Positions 1-11,600 of a DNA stretch of 64,000 bases are shown one piece after another. Each line of letters opens with the position of its first letter. Position 1 is the first letter of the stretch. The notes beneath the pieces were generated by a model. The model worked only from the letters and a program-made list of their open reading frames with translations. It was not told the DNA's origin and did no database searches. Source of the stretch: Micromussa lordhowensis. Lineage: Eukaryota > Cnidaria > Anthozoa > Scleractinia > Lobophylliidae. A program made the translations under genes and the position numbers. The DNA is taken from NCBI GenBank assembly GCA_964020085.1, contig OZ026598.1, positions 23,033,450 to 23,097,449 on the forward strand, given 5' to 3'.

Positions 1-599
1 GTTTGACCCAGAACACAGACCACAAACTTCACTTGAAAGCAGGCGAAGCACATTCTGAAGCACGTGCTTGGTCAACAGTTTGCACTTCACAACCCTTTCA
101 GGTGGCCCATACATGAGAGGTTTGCCGATGGATTCATAATCTGATGGCAAATGCTTGTTAAACGGTTTACTTGAGTATTGAACTGATATTTTCACTGCTA
201 GGTTACAAGGTTCTGTCCCTGATTGCGAATGGAAGTTACTGGTACTTGCGATCGACGTAGATGTCAAATGAAGGGAAGGCGGCAGAGGTGAGATAAACAA
301 ACCATCTCTTGTTGACAATGCTTCCTGGGCACTTAGCAAATTGCTTCCACCCAGTATATCATAACTTTAACATACTGTTTGGTCATTTTCGGCGTTAGAA
401 GAAGTAGAAGTGGTAGGGAATTGTTCAAATTTCAGTGATCTCACTGCGGGTCGTTGCTGCACTTGTAAAGCTGTTGAAGGTGCAATCGACATGTTCACGT
501 TCTCAATGTCCCCGTCCTTTTCGGCGGAATTTCAACGTCACCGTTTTGTTCTATCTGCTCCTTTATTAAAGTCTTCCTTTATCTTGTCTTGAAAAGTGA
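1..599. other. no recognisable gene
   Basis: AT-rich sequence with only short open frames (for example 60 codons at 410-592). I see no domain, repeat unit or splice-supported exon chain. Confidence 0.5.
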
Positions 600-906
600 A
601 GCCTTGGAGCCAAGGCTGGCTCATAGCTGCCGAAGCTTATCCCGGTTTCTGTAGCATGAAGCGGCTAGAAGTATTTCTACTTCCCCTGGACGGGATGCTA
701 GTCCATCGCAGGTCACTCCCCCGCAAATTTGTTAGGTTTCCCCAACAAATAGCAGGTACCCATTTATACACCTTGGTTGAGAGAGGCACTGTGAGAGTAA
801 AGTGTCTTGCCCAAGAACACAACACACTGTCCCCGGCCAGGGCTCAAACCCGGACCGCTCACTCCGGAGTCGAGCGCACTAACCATGAGGCCACTGCACC
901 TCCCCA
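600..906 (-). repeat. tRNA-derived SINE, full-length copy
   Basis: Read on the minus strand, the element opens with a tRNA-like head (about 906-840). It has an A-box-like stretch (GCAGTGGCCTCATGGTTAG) and a B-box-like stretch (GGTTTGAGCCC), as in RNA polymerase III promoters. A body of about 230 bp follows. The same body occurs in opposite orientation at 20531-20761, including the shared words TTCTTGGGCAAGACACTTTA, GTATAAAT and GCTTCATGCTACAGAAACC. Two independent copies with a polymerase III-type head make this a SINE family rather than a tRNA gene. Confidence 0.8.
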
Positions 907-1512
907 TCTCGTCTTGAAGGGATTGCAGATTAGTTTTGAGGATAAATAATGCCCAATTTCTCAGTGTAAAAGAAAAATTTTACAGGAGATAAATTACAAG
1001 ATAACAAAGCTTTCCAAATGGAGCATTTTTCACAGCCTAGCCATTTAAAAGTACATGTCTTTAAATGTTTTATCACCAGACGAATCACAAGATAATTATG
1101 TGGATTGGAAGTAAGGAGGTGGTTTTTGTTGTGCTTTGTAACAGCTGCATCATGGAAGCACCTAAAAGAGTGATCAATGTAATACACGTAGAACACCTAG
1201 AGAAAAGCAGAATGGTGGAGCTTGGAAAAATTCCTTTCTGCATGACTTCCATCACTGTCAAACTTGAGATAATGGAGCCAGAAATAGTAGAACAGCGATT
1301 CATAGAATGATTGTGAAAATGAAATTAGATTCAATATATCTCCCTTATTCTCCATTCTATATATGATCTTATTGTTCAGCCTTCTGAGACTAATGTTTGT
1401 CTGCTATTAAGGGACATTTCTAGGAAAGTTATGCCTTACCCCTTGTCCAGGACAGGTTGCTGTCATTGATCCTGCCCGAACAAAAATGCCACTGCCACAT
1501 ATTTAAGTTCCT

Positions 1513-1791
1513 GTGTATCCTCAGATTGGTGATATGGTTTTGGTAAACGGTGATGATGATAAACTTTGCAGAGTAGAAATTAGAGTTGTTGATCACAGAT
1601 TGAAATCAGGTAACGGATACTTCTTTGTCAAGCATCACAATTGGAATGACAATCAACTGTGGGTGAGGGAATCACTAGCAAGAGCCATGGATACTACCAT
1701 GTATAAGAGCATTGTTGGCTTAGTGGAAGGACAGTGGCATGGATTCTGCTGGAAAGACAGTTTAATACCTACATTCTGTAACGAGAGGTAA
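1513..1791 (+). other. unidentified 92-codon open frame
   Basis: The frame encodes a small mixed alpha/beta-looking peptide with a D-D-D-D run at about residues 13-16 and a Trp-rich C-terminal part. I do not recognise a family. It lies between the SINE and the Mutator-like remnant and could be an exon of a decayed element. No neighbouring exon with a matching splice phase was found. The stretch 907-1512 holds nothing else I can support. Confidence 0.2.
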
Positions 1792-2487
1792 AATGAACAT
1801 TGTCCTTGTTTGGAAAGTATCGTTTTTTATTAAGCTTTAAGCTGTGCTTTATTTATTGTAATTCGTCAGTTGATTCTTATTAAGTGTGAGAAATTAACCA
1901 AGTTTGGAGAATATCTTATACCCTTGTGAAACTTGTGGAATTCTTGAAAACCAAAGTTAGCCAGGATAATTGCGATTCCTTGCATGGTCATTGAATATTA
2001 ACTAAGTTTGGAAAAGGTCTTTTACATTAAGGAGTTTTCTGGACTAAATACCTTTGCTGGTTAATGGACAGTCCTAGTTTGGATTATGTGCCTTCCATGT
2101 TGTCACAACGTGGAAAACTTGCTAACCAAACTGAATATGGAATTTTGTTAAACCATGTGTGACTTATGAACTACAACCCATGGTTGGAAAATTTTGAATT
2201 CACATATGGTAATTAAAATTTTAACAAATAACATGGAAAATAGCTGGCCATACATGGTTATTCTGTGGATATCAAAAGTCAGTGTCAAATATCCATAAAA
2301 AAATCCATCAAATGTAATTTCCGACAGTTGAGTGTGCGAATAAGACAGAAATTGATATTTCTATGGCACAAGAACAGAAGGGTCTGGTGTAAGGCATGAT
2401 GGGTAGCAGGTTGTCTATAAAGTGTCAGTTCATCATGTGGTGAGGCATTCTAGGCCAACCTGTGGTATGGAAAACTGGTTATTTTTT
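1792..2487. other. AT-rich spacer, no gene seen
   Basis: AT-rich sequence without long open frames. A phrase resembling 'ttgga..a..tct' recurs loosely, but I could not define a repeat unit. Confidence 0.4.
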
Positions 2488-3029
2488 TCAGTGAGGGACA
2501 ATTGCTCTTAGGGGTTTCTGAAGCCCTTGAACAAAACCCTTGTTTCGGGACAATGCATAGCCAAAACATGTCAACAAGTAATTGATAACCTTTACACTGA
2601 GGATGCCTTCGTAATGCTTCTGCAGGGCATTCAGAGAGGTTCCAAATGACCTTTTAGCATGCACTATGTCTAACCATTTCTCAAAATCATGTGTCACGCT
2701 CTCTCTCTCTCTCTGACCTTTTTTATGGTGTTTGAGTCCTCACCCCCAAGGAGTATGTTTGCTTGGGCATAGTGCTGTGATACAGACACTATCAACTCTG
2801 CGGCAACATGTTGCTCCACTGCTTTGGAGGACCCTGTCCAGTTATTTAGACAGTCATGTTTTCTTGAAGCACTGCCATTTTTAAGAGTTGCCTCGCAAAC
2901 TGCACAACGCTTTGCCCTGGTACTGTACCCTAAAACGTTGTCTGTATGAAGTCCAATGAGCGAATCAACTCCTATGACAGATGCAAAGTTTGATATGATA
3001 GCTTTTTTATGGCTTAGGGAAATGTCCAT
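2488..3029 (-). pseudogene. Mutator-like transposase domain fragment
   Basis: Two minus-strand frames (3029-2694, then 2697-2488) together resemble the Mutator-like transposase domain common in cnidarian and mollusc repeat proteins. The supporting signature is a Cys pair (CAVC) followed by HDCLNNWTGSSKA, a conserved block in that family. The second frame continues with KWLDIVHAKRSF, the segment that normally follows it. The reading frame breaks inside a (GA)n run at about 2699-2716, so replication slippage in this microsatellite probably caused the frameshift. Both termini of the protein are missing, so this is a non-functional remnant. Confidence 0.65.
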
Positions 3030-3175
3030 GTATAAGCTGCACTTTTTTCACAAAATTAAAGCCAAAAATAAAGGGTGTGGCTTAATGTTCATCAAACACC
3101 TTAAGATGTCAAGAAATGAACATAAAAGAAACTGAGAGCGTGTTGCTGTTGTTCATTGACTTTTTCATGAGTGGT

Positions 3176-3191
3176 GGCTCCTAAAAGAGCC
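3176..3191 (-). promoter_or_regulatory. histone-type 3' stem-loop match
   Basis: On the minus strand the sequence is GGCTCT-TTTA-GGAGCC: a 6-bp stem with one G-T pair and a UYUN-type loop, followed by ACCAC. This matches the animal replication-dependent histone stem-loop. A purine-rich stretch (GAAAAAG) lies about 10 bases downstream. No histone reading frame is adjacent; upstream sequence is an unidentified 76-codon frame (3395-3165). A second match occurs at 55698-55713. Confidence 0.45.
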
Positions 3192-3399
3192 GTTTGTGTC
3201 TAAGTGACTAATTTTCACTGTACTCGAACAACTAAACACCAACCTACAAGGAATCTTCCATTCCTCTGCGCAGCTGTTTACAGTGATGTAGTATGGACCA
3301 AGGTATCTTTCTCCGTCTACACCCAAACTCAGGAACACAACTCCATCTTCCACTTCTTGTTTAGTAGATTTCATCGACTTGTTAGCAGCTGACAAAGAG

Positions 3400-5226
3400 A
3401 AAGCAGAAGAATCGGATGAGTATGTCAGAAGATTGATAGGAATTTCAGGTACATCCCCAGATTCTGTACAGAAACAGTCTTCTCAAATGCTCCCAATATT
3501 TTAAAAGATGGCATGCATTGTATCCCTTGTCTGGAGTTGGCCAAATGGAGTAAATCAACTATTCCTTCTCCACAATTCCCAAGCCAGTAAAGTTGTGAAT
3601 GGATACACTTTTTGCTAATTGGTGATTTGCTAGCCTCTTAAGAGCATCATAGTCATCTTTGTCACCCTTCGATGCATCTCGGTGAGGAATTTTGTATGTC
3701 TGCATTCCACATTTTATCTAGAATGACCACCACTCCAGAATGTGTCAAATGTGGCTGGAGGTAGTGCAGACTTCTTGCACCACCACTTGCTTCATTTACT
3801 GGAAAGCCTTGGTAATGGTTGCTGTTGTTTCACCAGTAAGGCCAAACATGTCAGCTAATAGCAAATAATTTGTGGATCTAAGCTCATTTTTTAACAGACT
3901 GCTGATGCCTTTGATCGGTACCAACTAATGATTGTTATTTTTCTTTAATAACTTAGATGTGAGATTGTATAGCACCATCAGCTGAACTGGCTTTGTCTTG
4001 GAGATTCCCATTTTGAATAAGCACACTACATTGATAATGAGTTTCTCCTCATCGCAACTCAGACAAGAATCCACTAAACATCTCTCTCACTCACCTCCAG
4101 ACAGCTTCACTTGAGTCAGTTCCTTGACATGCCTTTCTGCTTTTTTCTACCTTGATTCTGCTTTAAGTGCGTTTTTAGTTCTAGGGTCTTGGCATAGCAT
4201 TGGTTAAAACCGCAAACCCTGATCCTGTCTTCCACTCCACCTAAGCTTGTTCTAAGTCTCTTTGTTGTTTGGCACAGTTCATGCATGTAAAAGGACTCTC
4301 GCCACTTGACTGTGCTCCTCCTGTACAAGGTGGATCAATGTTCTTTATGCAGCCGTTGATTCGGATACTTTTTCCATAAACATTGAAGGTACACACCATG
4401 GGGATGTAGACTGACAGGTAGCTGCTGCTGGCCTTTTTAATTAGTTGCTTGGTATTGATAGGATGTTTCTCACTCCAATGTTTGTACTCATTACATCTGT
4501 CATGCCCTTTAATCGAGGCATAGCAGTATTCAGCTCCTGATCGTACTTGCTGTAAGAAAAGCGATTTTGCTGTCTAGTGTCTAATTTGTCGGTCTCCTCC
4601 AAAATGTTTAATGACCTCTGGATCCCAGAAATGGTGGCACTTATCTTTTCCTGGACTTGACCTGCTGTGAAGGATGGATCTGGAGGTCCCTCCCGATTTA
4701 AAAGAAGGACGAATTTGTTAATTGATTGCTGACCACTTTATGCTTTTTTTTGATACAGATGAAGGGGATGGTTCTAGATCTTTTGGAGATGTACAACTGT
4801 CGTCTTCAACCTTGAAGAAAGCATTGGCCTGTTTATGGCATTGAGGAAGCATGTTCGATTTGGACAACGCCTGAAAACTTTAATGTTGCTGTGCCTGGCA
4901 ATATTTCTTCAATCCTTGCTTGCTTCGGGCATTGTAAATGTGCGTGATGCTGGCTGTTTGCCATGGCCCACTTTTGGAAAGGTGCAGACTTCGCAATGAA
5001 AGCTACCCTTGTCCATTTGACTAAACAGGGGAACTTTGTCTCCAACAAAAGTAGAAAAGATCCTGTATGATGCTGCTACAAGAGCTCTCAGCTTGCAATT
5101 TTTTAGAGACAGTCTTGCCACAACACTTCTGTATGGCAAGTCTTTCACCTTGCATGGAACCGCTTTAAAAACTCTTTTGCTTTCCATAATTTCCGGCTGA
5201 TAACCCGCTTGGTAGATTACCCACAT
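3400..5226 (-). pseudogene. decayed coding sequence of unknown family
   Basis: Minus-strand frames at 5226-4909, 5048-4833 and 4328-4116, plus shorter coding-like pieces between 4560 and 4330, read as fragments of one protein with several frameshifts. Visible features are Cys pairs (HCEVC at about 4990; FTCMNC near 4285) and the segment RINGCIKNIDPPC near 4350. These suggest a zinc-binding protein. I do not recognise the family. Repeated frame changes argue for a pseudogene, probably transposon-derived. 3400-4100 holds nothing further that I can support. Confidence 0.3.
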
Positions 5227-5229
5227 CGG

Positions 5230-5765
5230 TCATTTTTTGTAATAACAAGAAAAAAATTTCAACAGATTACCCGCACTTACAGATAACCTGCACCCAAAAA
5301 CAAAAGAAATTTAGGAACTCACAAAGTTGGAGTGATGATAAGCCCTCGTGGCTGAGCATAGCCCGTACAAGTGTAGTTTTTTTCAAGCCGAAGATTGATA
5401 AACTGTCCACTTAGCTGCCAGTTCAGAGGTGAAAAAACTCTCCTTAGCAAGGAACTTCTATTTTTTAATTTACCAGGTTAAATATTCAATTCATTTACAT
5501 TTGCAGTTTTCAGAGGGCAGTGGAATGCTATTTGGTCAATCAATCGTTTAAGTCTGCCATTTTAGATAGGTTCAATGGAAGCTGGGGCGAGTGTAAATTT
5601 TCTGATTTGATGGGAAATGGGATATGGGGCACAAAGAAAGGTAAAACAACTGCAGTTTTGAAATAAACAACAATACTTTTAATTCGACTAGCTAAACCGA
5701 CTTACAAATTCATTTTGCGACACCTAGAAAAGCACATTCTTTACTTAAATTACTTTAATTCAAAA
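5230..5765. other. AT-rich spacer
   Basis: No open frame of interest. It is the 3' flank of the Tigger remnant, whose stop codon lies near 5766. Confidence 0.35.
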
Positions 5766-5938
5766 TCCATCAAAGTTTTCATCCTCAGTGTCTCTGTTTA
5801 ACAGGTCAATTAATCGCACATCCAGGACAGGATCTAGAGTTGTCTGTTGTTCATCATCACTGATTTCAGATGCATCACTCCCGTCATCCTCATCGGCACT
5901 GGGAACACTTGTAATTCCTGCTTTTCTGAAGCCATTCA

Positions 5939-5947
5939 TGATTACCG
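5939..5947. repeat. target-site duplication, left copy
   Basis: TGATTACCG immediately left of the element at 5948-7176. The identical 9 bases lie immediately right of it at 7177-7185. Nine bases is the usual duplication length for Mutator-like elements. Confidence 0.85.
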
Positions 5948-7176
5948 TACCCTGGGTACCAGAGGTTTTTCTCGCGTTGTACGAGCTTTGTTCGGCCGAA
6001 GGCCGAAGACACGAGCGGCGAAGCCGCGAGAAAAACCTCTGGCTCAGAGCGCTTTGATTTACTGTGCTGAATGGACCTTGACCTCGTCTCTAATCTGTCA
6101 ATCAAACCGACGGTTTCATACGGTGATCACATGCACAAGCATGTGAATGAAATGAAAAAACAAAGGAAAATAAAATCAAAGTGCTTGAAAAAAATTACCA
6201 AACCTGAAACAAATCTCGACCATAACATAAGCATTATCTTCCGCGTTTTGACAAACCGATGAAATGGATTTTAACGTATTGCATGACCTAATTTTTGGCT
6301 CAGTGTTTACAATGTACGTGGATAACATTTTAGCTACGTATTCTTTCCGGACAACTGGTAAATGAACAATATCGACCTATCATTTTGGAATCACATGAGC
6401 TTCATCAGCAACAATCCCAAAGAGTTTTTTTTGGTCTGGAGCATCTTCCTCCACTTTTCATTCAGAATAAGCGCCTCGGGGTTTGCAAATATAAAAGAGT
6501 ATCGACCAGCGAAAGCACCATCTTGGTCGGCATCTTCGCCAGATAAACAAGTGCACGAAATTCCTCGATGCTCCAGTTGCTTTATGTGGCATTCGATTAG
6601 GGCATTTAGTGGACAAATGACAATCACAATTGGATTTTTTGGATAATAGCTGTAGCCCAAATTATGTAGTTCGACACAGAGTCCAGGAATTAATTGAAAT
6701 AACAATGATTTCCCGAATCCCGTTGGTAATACCGCCAACACATCGTGGCGGCGTATAAAATTTGCAATTTCATCCCTTTGCTCCGCACTTAAGTTTTCAA
6801 CACCGTCGAACGTTTCGAGAACTTTTGCTATGGCTTGTTCCAGATCTTGGTCGCTTAAAAATCTTTCAGCTCGCGAAAAAACACCGAGCTCAAAGTCCGC
6901 CATCTCCACACCAAGAAACAAAAACATTTCACGGGCTTCCTCTATTCTTAGAAGCCAATCACCGTGTCTTTTAGATTAGAAGACCCTTGGGAGGTCATTA
7001 GGAGCCAATCAGCTTTCTAGTCCAGATTCTGGACTAGATTGATTTAAACTGGCTTGTCATTGGCTCGGCGTTCTCAAAGAAATCGCGCTCTGCTCCAGAG
7101 GTTTTTCGCGCGGGTCACAATAGAGACATAACCGACACCGGAAACCGCGCAAGAAAAACCTCTGGTACCCAGGGTA
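5948..7176. mobile_element. Mutator-like non-autonomous element carrying helicase fragment
   Basis: The ends are exact inverted repeats beginning TACCCTGGGTACCAGAGG, continuing into GTTTTTCT. Each end also contains a subterminal inverted copy of CCAGAGGTTTTTC (5960 against 6047; 7095 against 7164), so each terminus can fold on itself. The whole terminal unit is about 105 bp. A perfect 9-bp duplication (TGATTACCG) flanks the element. Terminal repeat length and duplication size fit a Mutator-like (MULE) element. It encodes no transposase; instead it carries a minus-strand RecQ-like helicase fragment, as in gene-capturing Pack-MULEs. The MULE assignment is inference from duplication length. Confidence 0.75.
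6391..6927 (-). pseudogene. RecQ-like DEAH helicase, N-terminal fragment
   Basis: The 178-codon frame starts at a Met and contains helicase motif I (LPTGFGKSLLFQ, about residues 67-78), then IVICPLNALIECH (motif Ia) and FANPEALI. This is the order found in RecQ helicases. The DEAH box follows in another frame (ADEAH, near 6400). A run of eight A residues at about 6425-6432 lies between, so one missing A explains the shift. A stop follows soon after, and helicase domain 2 is absent. The fragment sits wholly inside the inverted-repeat element 5948-7176 and is unlikely to unwind DNA. Residues beyond motif II were probably lost on capture. Confidence 0.8.
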
Positions 7177-7185
7177 TGATTACCG
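7177..7185. repeat. target-site duplication, right copy
   Basis: TGATTACCG, identical to 5939-5947. Confidence 0.85.
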
Positions 7186-7315
7186 TGACTTTCACTACTT
7201 TCCACACTCGAATTACCCAATTGCAGACTTCCGCGAGTGTTGTCCTTCTTGTCTTTCCAGTTTCGGTGAGGGTGTGAATTCCTTCCGACATCCACTTCTC
7301 CCACTCCTCGTGAAA

Positions 7316-8005
7316 TATAATAACAATAATATACAGTATTTATAGAGCGCTAATTCCCAATGGTCCAAAAGCGCTTTACATAATAAAAAATAATAACAAC
7401 AAAAATCCTAAACCCACAAAACTACATTGTCATTCTATAAAAATTCCCAATGGACCAAAAACGCATTTACATAATAAAAACATAACAACAAAATCCTAAA
7501 CCTACAAAAACTACATTGTCATTCTATAAAAACATCATCATTCTATACAACATCATAACCAATTTTAAAAAGCCTTGAGCTTAGATTTAAAAGAAGAAAG
7601 GGAATTACAAGATCTAAGTTCGAATGGAAGTGCATTCCAAACAGAAGGTGCGGCAATAGTAAAAGACCGGCCACCATAAGTTTTAAGATTAAATTTAGAT
7701 GTAGAAAGTAAAAATTGATTGGAGGATCTAAGAAGTCTACCAGGTGTATAAGGCTTGATGAAATCAGTGATATAGCTAGGTGCAGCACCATGAAGCGCCT
7801 TAAATGTAATTACTGCAATTTTGAAAGTTATTCTTTGTTAAATTGGTAGCCAATGAAGTTGAATAAGCAACGGCGTAACATGCTCATATCTACTAGTAAG
7901 GTGAATAAGCCTAGCAGCACTATTTAGGACACTCTGTAAACGTTTCAAGATACATTTAGGCTGACCGTAGAGCAATGAGTTACAATAGCAGAGAGGTTCT
8001 GTGAA
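7316..8005 (-). mobile_element. 5'-truncated CR1/L2-like LINE tail
   Basis: On the minus strand this encodes the C-terminal end of a non-LTR reverse transcriptase protein: NSLLYGQPKCILKRLQSVLN, then AARLIHLTSRYEHVTPLL, HWLPI, one stop, and RITFKIAVITFKALHG down to SVWNALPFELRS. The 3' untranslated part ends in AGCGCTCTATAAATACTGT-type sequence and an A/T-rich ATTATTGTTATTAT tail, typical of L2/CR1-like elements. The 5' end is truncated where it meets Tigger sequence near 8005. Only the post-RT segment remains. Confidence 0.8.
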
Positions 8006-8232
8006 GAAGGATACGGGCCTTGGATGCCAATATTTCTCACCCCACACAGCCATTCTGCCTCTATGTATCCATCCTTTGTTGTGGCAGTGGACAACCACAC
8101 CATTGGGGAGGTTTTCTTTCAGCATTGTTTAAAGATGACCATTGGCTTCAGCTTTTCCCCCGACTCTGAGCATGCAAGGACAACAGTGAAGCTTGTTTTC
8201 TCATGACCAGTGGTTGATGCAGGAATGCTTTC

Positions 8233-8859
8233 GGCTCCAGTTGACAACGGAAGACGAGTCGTAAGCAGAGTCGGAATTGGAAGAAAGTTCTGATGTAGTG
8301 TGGATGGGCATGATGGAAGTGAAATTGTAAGCCTCGCTTTCATTTGTAACCATTCGAGACCCGGGAGATGACTGGAGATTGCCGAGAGATTGCTGCTTTT
8401 GTTATTGCTTTTTATTATCATACGACAAAGAAGGCGTCTAGAATGGAACCAAGGAAGTCTTACATCCTAAGTCCCACGCTAGCTTTTTTTGCTGTTGTCT
8501 TTGAAGTCCCTGTAGGACTTGTCATAAAGAATAGGGAACTGTCTCAACAGCCTCTGCCAGCTTTCCTCTAGAGCTGCCATTTTTTCTTGCTCTAAGCTTG
8601 AAAGGGACTGGAAAAAAGTTTTTTGATTGGCTGATAATTTCGCTTCCGCTTCCAATTCCATTCAACTTGTTCCACTGGATCGGAAGCGACGGAAGTGGAA
8701 GCAGAATCGGTAGAAAAAGAAACTCTTCTGATCCTTCTGAATCCGATCCCGTAGAACTTCTGCTTTCGTTTCTGTTTTTTTATTTACACTGGATGGTAAC
8801 GGTCCTTGCGCTTCCGATTCTGACTCTGCTTCCGATTCCATCACCAGTGTGAACCAGCC
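8233..8859 (-). mobile_element. Harbinger-like element with MADF-type exon
   Basis: The two ends form an imperfect inverted repeat: GGCTGGTTCACACTGGTGAT at 8859 inward, with a diverged counterpart at 8233. Both carry the phrase GACTCTGCTT next to GAAGC-rich sequence. Inside, the minus-strand frame 8661-8479 encodes a MADF-like segment (WQRLLRQFPILYDKSYRDFK). MADF/Myb-like proteins commonly accompany PIF/Harbinger transposases. I see no clear 3-bp target duplication (TTC on one side, TTG on the other), so class and exact ends are tentative. The element abuts Tigger coding sequence at 8240. Confidence 0.45.
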
Positions 8860-10884
8860 TTGAGTTCTTCTACATGGCGTCTGAAGCGGTACATTGCAAC
8901 CAAAGGACTTGCCTCAGAAAAGTCACTGAATCCTCTAATGTTAATCCATCATTAGCCCGCAAGTCTTGTAGCAGAGTACTAACAGCTTATGGAGTAGCTT
9001 CATCCATAATTTCTGTGAGGGGTTTACCATCTGGAGCAACTGTAGTTCACAAAAAAGTGATTCAATCAAAAATGAAATTATTAAGTAAAAATGCAATTCT
9101 ATTTCACACACAGAAACTTGTTACAACTGGTGAAACTACATGATTGTGATCAATAATGTTTATTTAACATTTTGGTCACACAACTCCATTTTTGTATCTA
9201 TTTCTGCTTTGTAATGTGTAACTACATGTACAATTTACCATCACTGTGATCATATAGTACTTGCTGCCAATCAACAAGTTCATGTTAAAAAAATGATGTC
9301 ACTATTTAAATGAACATCATAGTAACCTCCAGTTTGAACCAGCATTTTCAGAAGTGTACTCCTGCTAAGTCTGCTCACACTTTCCTGGGCATCATGTATT
9401 AATTGCCATATATGCAACAGCCATGTTTCCCCTTGCATCCACAATGAACTAAATTCATCATCAGTGACTAAACCTGGTAACAATAAAACATTTTGTTGTT
9501 ATTTACTCCACACCACCCCACCTCATCCTCCTCCTAATGACTTTGGCTTTTGAGACACCCCCCTGCAATTTACCATGGGCTTTCTTGGGGTAGGATGGAT
9601 ACCATTATGCACTGGGAAAATGTGACGGAGATGATTATTGCAAAGAGAGTGAAAAAGGAAAAATATTTTGCTTCCAGAAATATTAATGTTTTGCTGCCAA
9701 AAGAGAAAATCAGATACCTACCAACTGGCTTCAAATCCATTTTGACCATTTCTGACCTTTATTGCTGAAATATCTTGAATGTACTGATCCTTGATTGAAT
9801 GGTATGGGATCAACTTTACTGGTATGGGTAAGGTTAATTGTTCCTGCATTCTTCAGACAGCATATTGGCCCGAACACAAGTAGTGGCCGGTTGATGCTTT
9901 TTAATAAGTCAATATTCGAAAGACTACTGCTAGAGTTTATAAAGCACATAGTTTAACGTAATTGTAGACTTAATTGTTTGAACAAAACAATTCCTAAAAA
10001 ATTCTTCATTTTTTCTTAAACAGATTGACGTTATTTGATTTAAAAGAAATTATACTTTCAATGTTTGATATTTATTTAATAAAATTCTTTCAAAGTGGTT
10101 GAAAGATGGTTTCATTTCTTTACACCGGCAAGTCCACAAGTATGTTTTTCCTAAAATAAGTATATAGTTTAGCAGATCCATCTCCCCCGTTAAAAATCCT
10201 AAAATAAAGTTGGAAGTCGATTGAATAGGCTACAAGAGCTTTGGTTTCTGCAACAATAACTTTACAACAATTAAATCAACAACAACTTGAGAAATACAGC
10301 AGCATAGTTAAGCTAGTTAGATTGTAGACTTAGTTATGCTGTGTGGTCACTGGACTAGGCATCGGAAGGGTTTCATAGGTAAGCTGGAAAACCAGGAATC
10401 CGGAATTCTGCTGGAATTCTGCCGGAATTTTGAAATCTGTTTTTTGTCAATTCAAAGCGATTGAATTGACAAAGTCCGAATATTCTCCGAATATTATTCA
10501 AAGATGATCCGAGCCACCCAAACATCCCCCACAAGCAATCTAACTACCTAAGATGCTTGGATGGTTTTCCGGTTAATTTGCATGTAGTCCAAAGATTATT
10601 CGATTTTTTACGATTATCTCTGTGTCGAGTATAATAAGGAAAAGCCGTGCTGTTATAAGTGTGTGTGTGTGCCAATCACGCACAATAAAGATGCGCATTG
10701 CAAATTAGGTAAGTTTAAATCTGAATAATGAACAGTAAATCATACTCCAGGATAAACTTTAACATGGACGGCCTTTAATTTAATTGTGCTCTCCATGGAC
10801 ATTCAAAAGGTTCATTGATATTTCAGTCCATCAGTCAATCTTTTACAATTTTGCAAATCACTCAATGTCAATCCCGAAATAGCA
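8860..10884. other. AT-rich spacer, no supported gene
   Basis: Short frames at 8874-9143 (+), 9483-9280 (-) and 9550-9768 (+) have no recognisable domain. A (GT) run lies at about 10660. Near 10390-10500 short words such as GGAATTCTG and CCGAATATT repeat locally. No exon chain was found. Confidence 0.35.
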
Positions 10885-10964
10885 ATGCATAATGAAAGCC
10901 ATGAGTTTTTTCCGTCAAAGTCAGGCCTCCCTCAGTCCTGGTTAGGAAGCAATGTAAGTGGCCT

Positions 10965-11600
10965 TCATGAAACCAGGGGCGCCGTATGCGCAGACATGCC
11001 ATGTTTAGATGGTAGTACTTCGTTTATTCCCAACTTCCAACATTTGGAGCTATCTAAGTACAGATATGGATACCAGTCCATCTCTGAGCATCCAATGACT
11101 GCCATGCTGTCAGGAAACTGGGAAGTCTTTTCAAAATGTTTTGAAATGTTTCCCTTACGCTTCATCAAAAAGAAAGGGCTGGAAGATTCCGGAATGGCAG
11201 GTTTTGGCGGTAAGGGTAAAACCTTGGGGAATGGATGGTTGGAGTGGACGAATACCACCAAAAACGAAAGTTGCTGCGTAGTAGGTATCTGCGTTGGAAG
11301 CCTCTGGGTAAACATAGATGTCGCAAGTGGTTGCTGTAATGGCCATGGGAATCTAACTGGATGACCTTGGCAAGTCTCTCCTGCTGTCGATGGCACATAA
11401 GATACTTCGGTTGTCAGCAGAGAGGCCAAACGTTGTGGCTGCAATTCTTCCCCAAGATGCATTAATAGACGAGTCGATGCTTGATATGACTGGGATGCAG
11501 AATCGTTTATCAATGATTGCGTTCGCAGTCCAAAATAAACAAAAATTTGCCCAGTGCGTCCGGGCCCATAGAGAGGAGAAATTGTCTTACCTTTCGTCAT
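10965..11600 (-). other. long open frame without recognisable homology
   Basis: A 234-codon minus-strand frame (11669-10965) overlaps a long plus-strand frame (11390-11764), so openness alone is weak evidence. Composition is Ser/Pro/Thr-rich with no catalytic motif. It lies just beyond the presumed end of the Gypsy 3' LTR and is probably flanking sequence. Confidence 0.2.

Larger units (their letters stand above)
5766..8240 (-). pseudogene. Tigger/pogo-type transposase, broken by insertions
   Basis: DDE-superfamily (CENP-B/Tigger-like) transposase, read on the minus strand. The upstream piece (about 8240-8010) carries STTGHEKTSFTVVLA and KENLPNGVVVHCH, diagnostic of the start of the Tigger DDE domain. 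A frameshift separates the two motifs. The downstream piece (7311-7177 and 5947-5766) starts HEEWEKWMSEGIHTLTE and ends in an acidic tail with a stop codon, as in Tigger C-termini. The centre of the catalytic domain is gone and a LINE tail sits in its place. A second element (5948-7176) interrupts the C-terminal part; removing it with one 9-bp duplicate leaves an open frame across the junction (VKVTVI joined to MNGFRKAG). Confidence 0.8.

Noticed and set aside
840..906. Functional tRNA gene
   Set aside because: It has A and B box resemblance but no full cloverleaf, and it is fused to a SINE body.
3165..3395. Histone gene upstream of the stem-loop
   Set aside because: The upstream frame has no histone-fold sequence.
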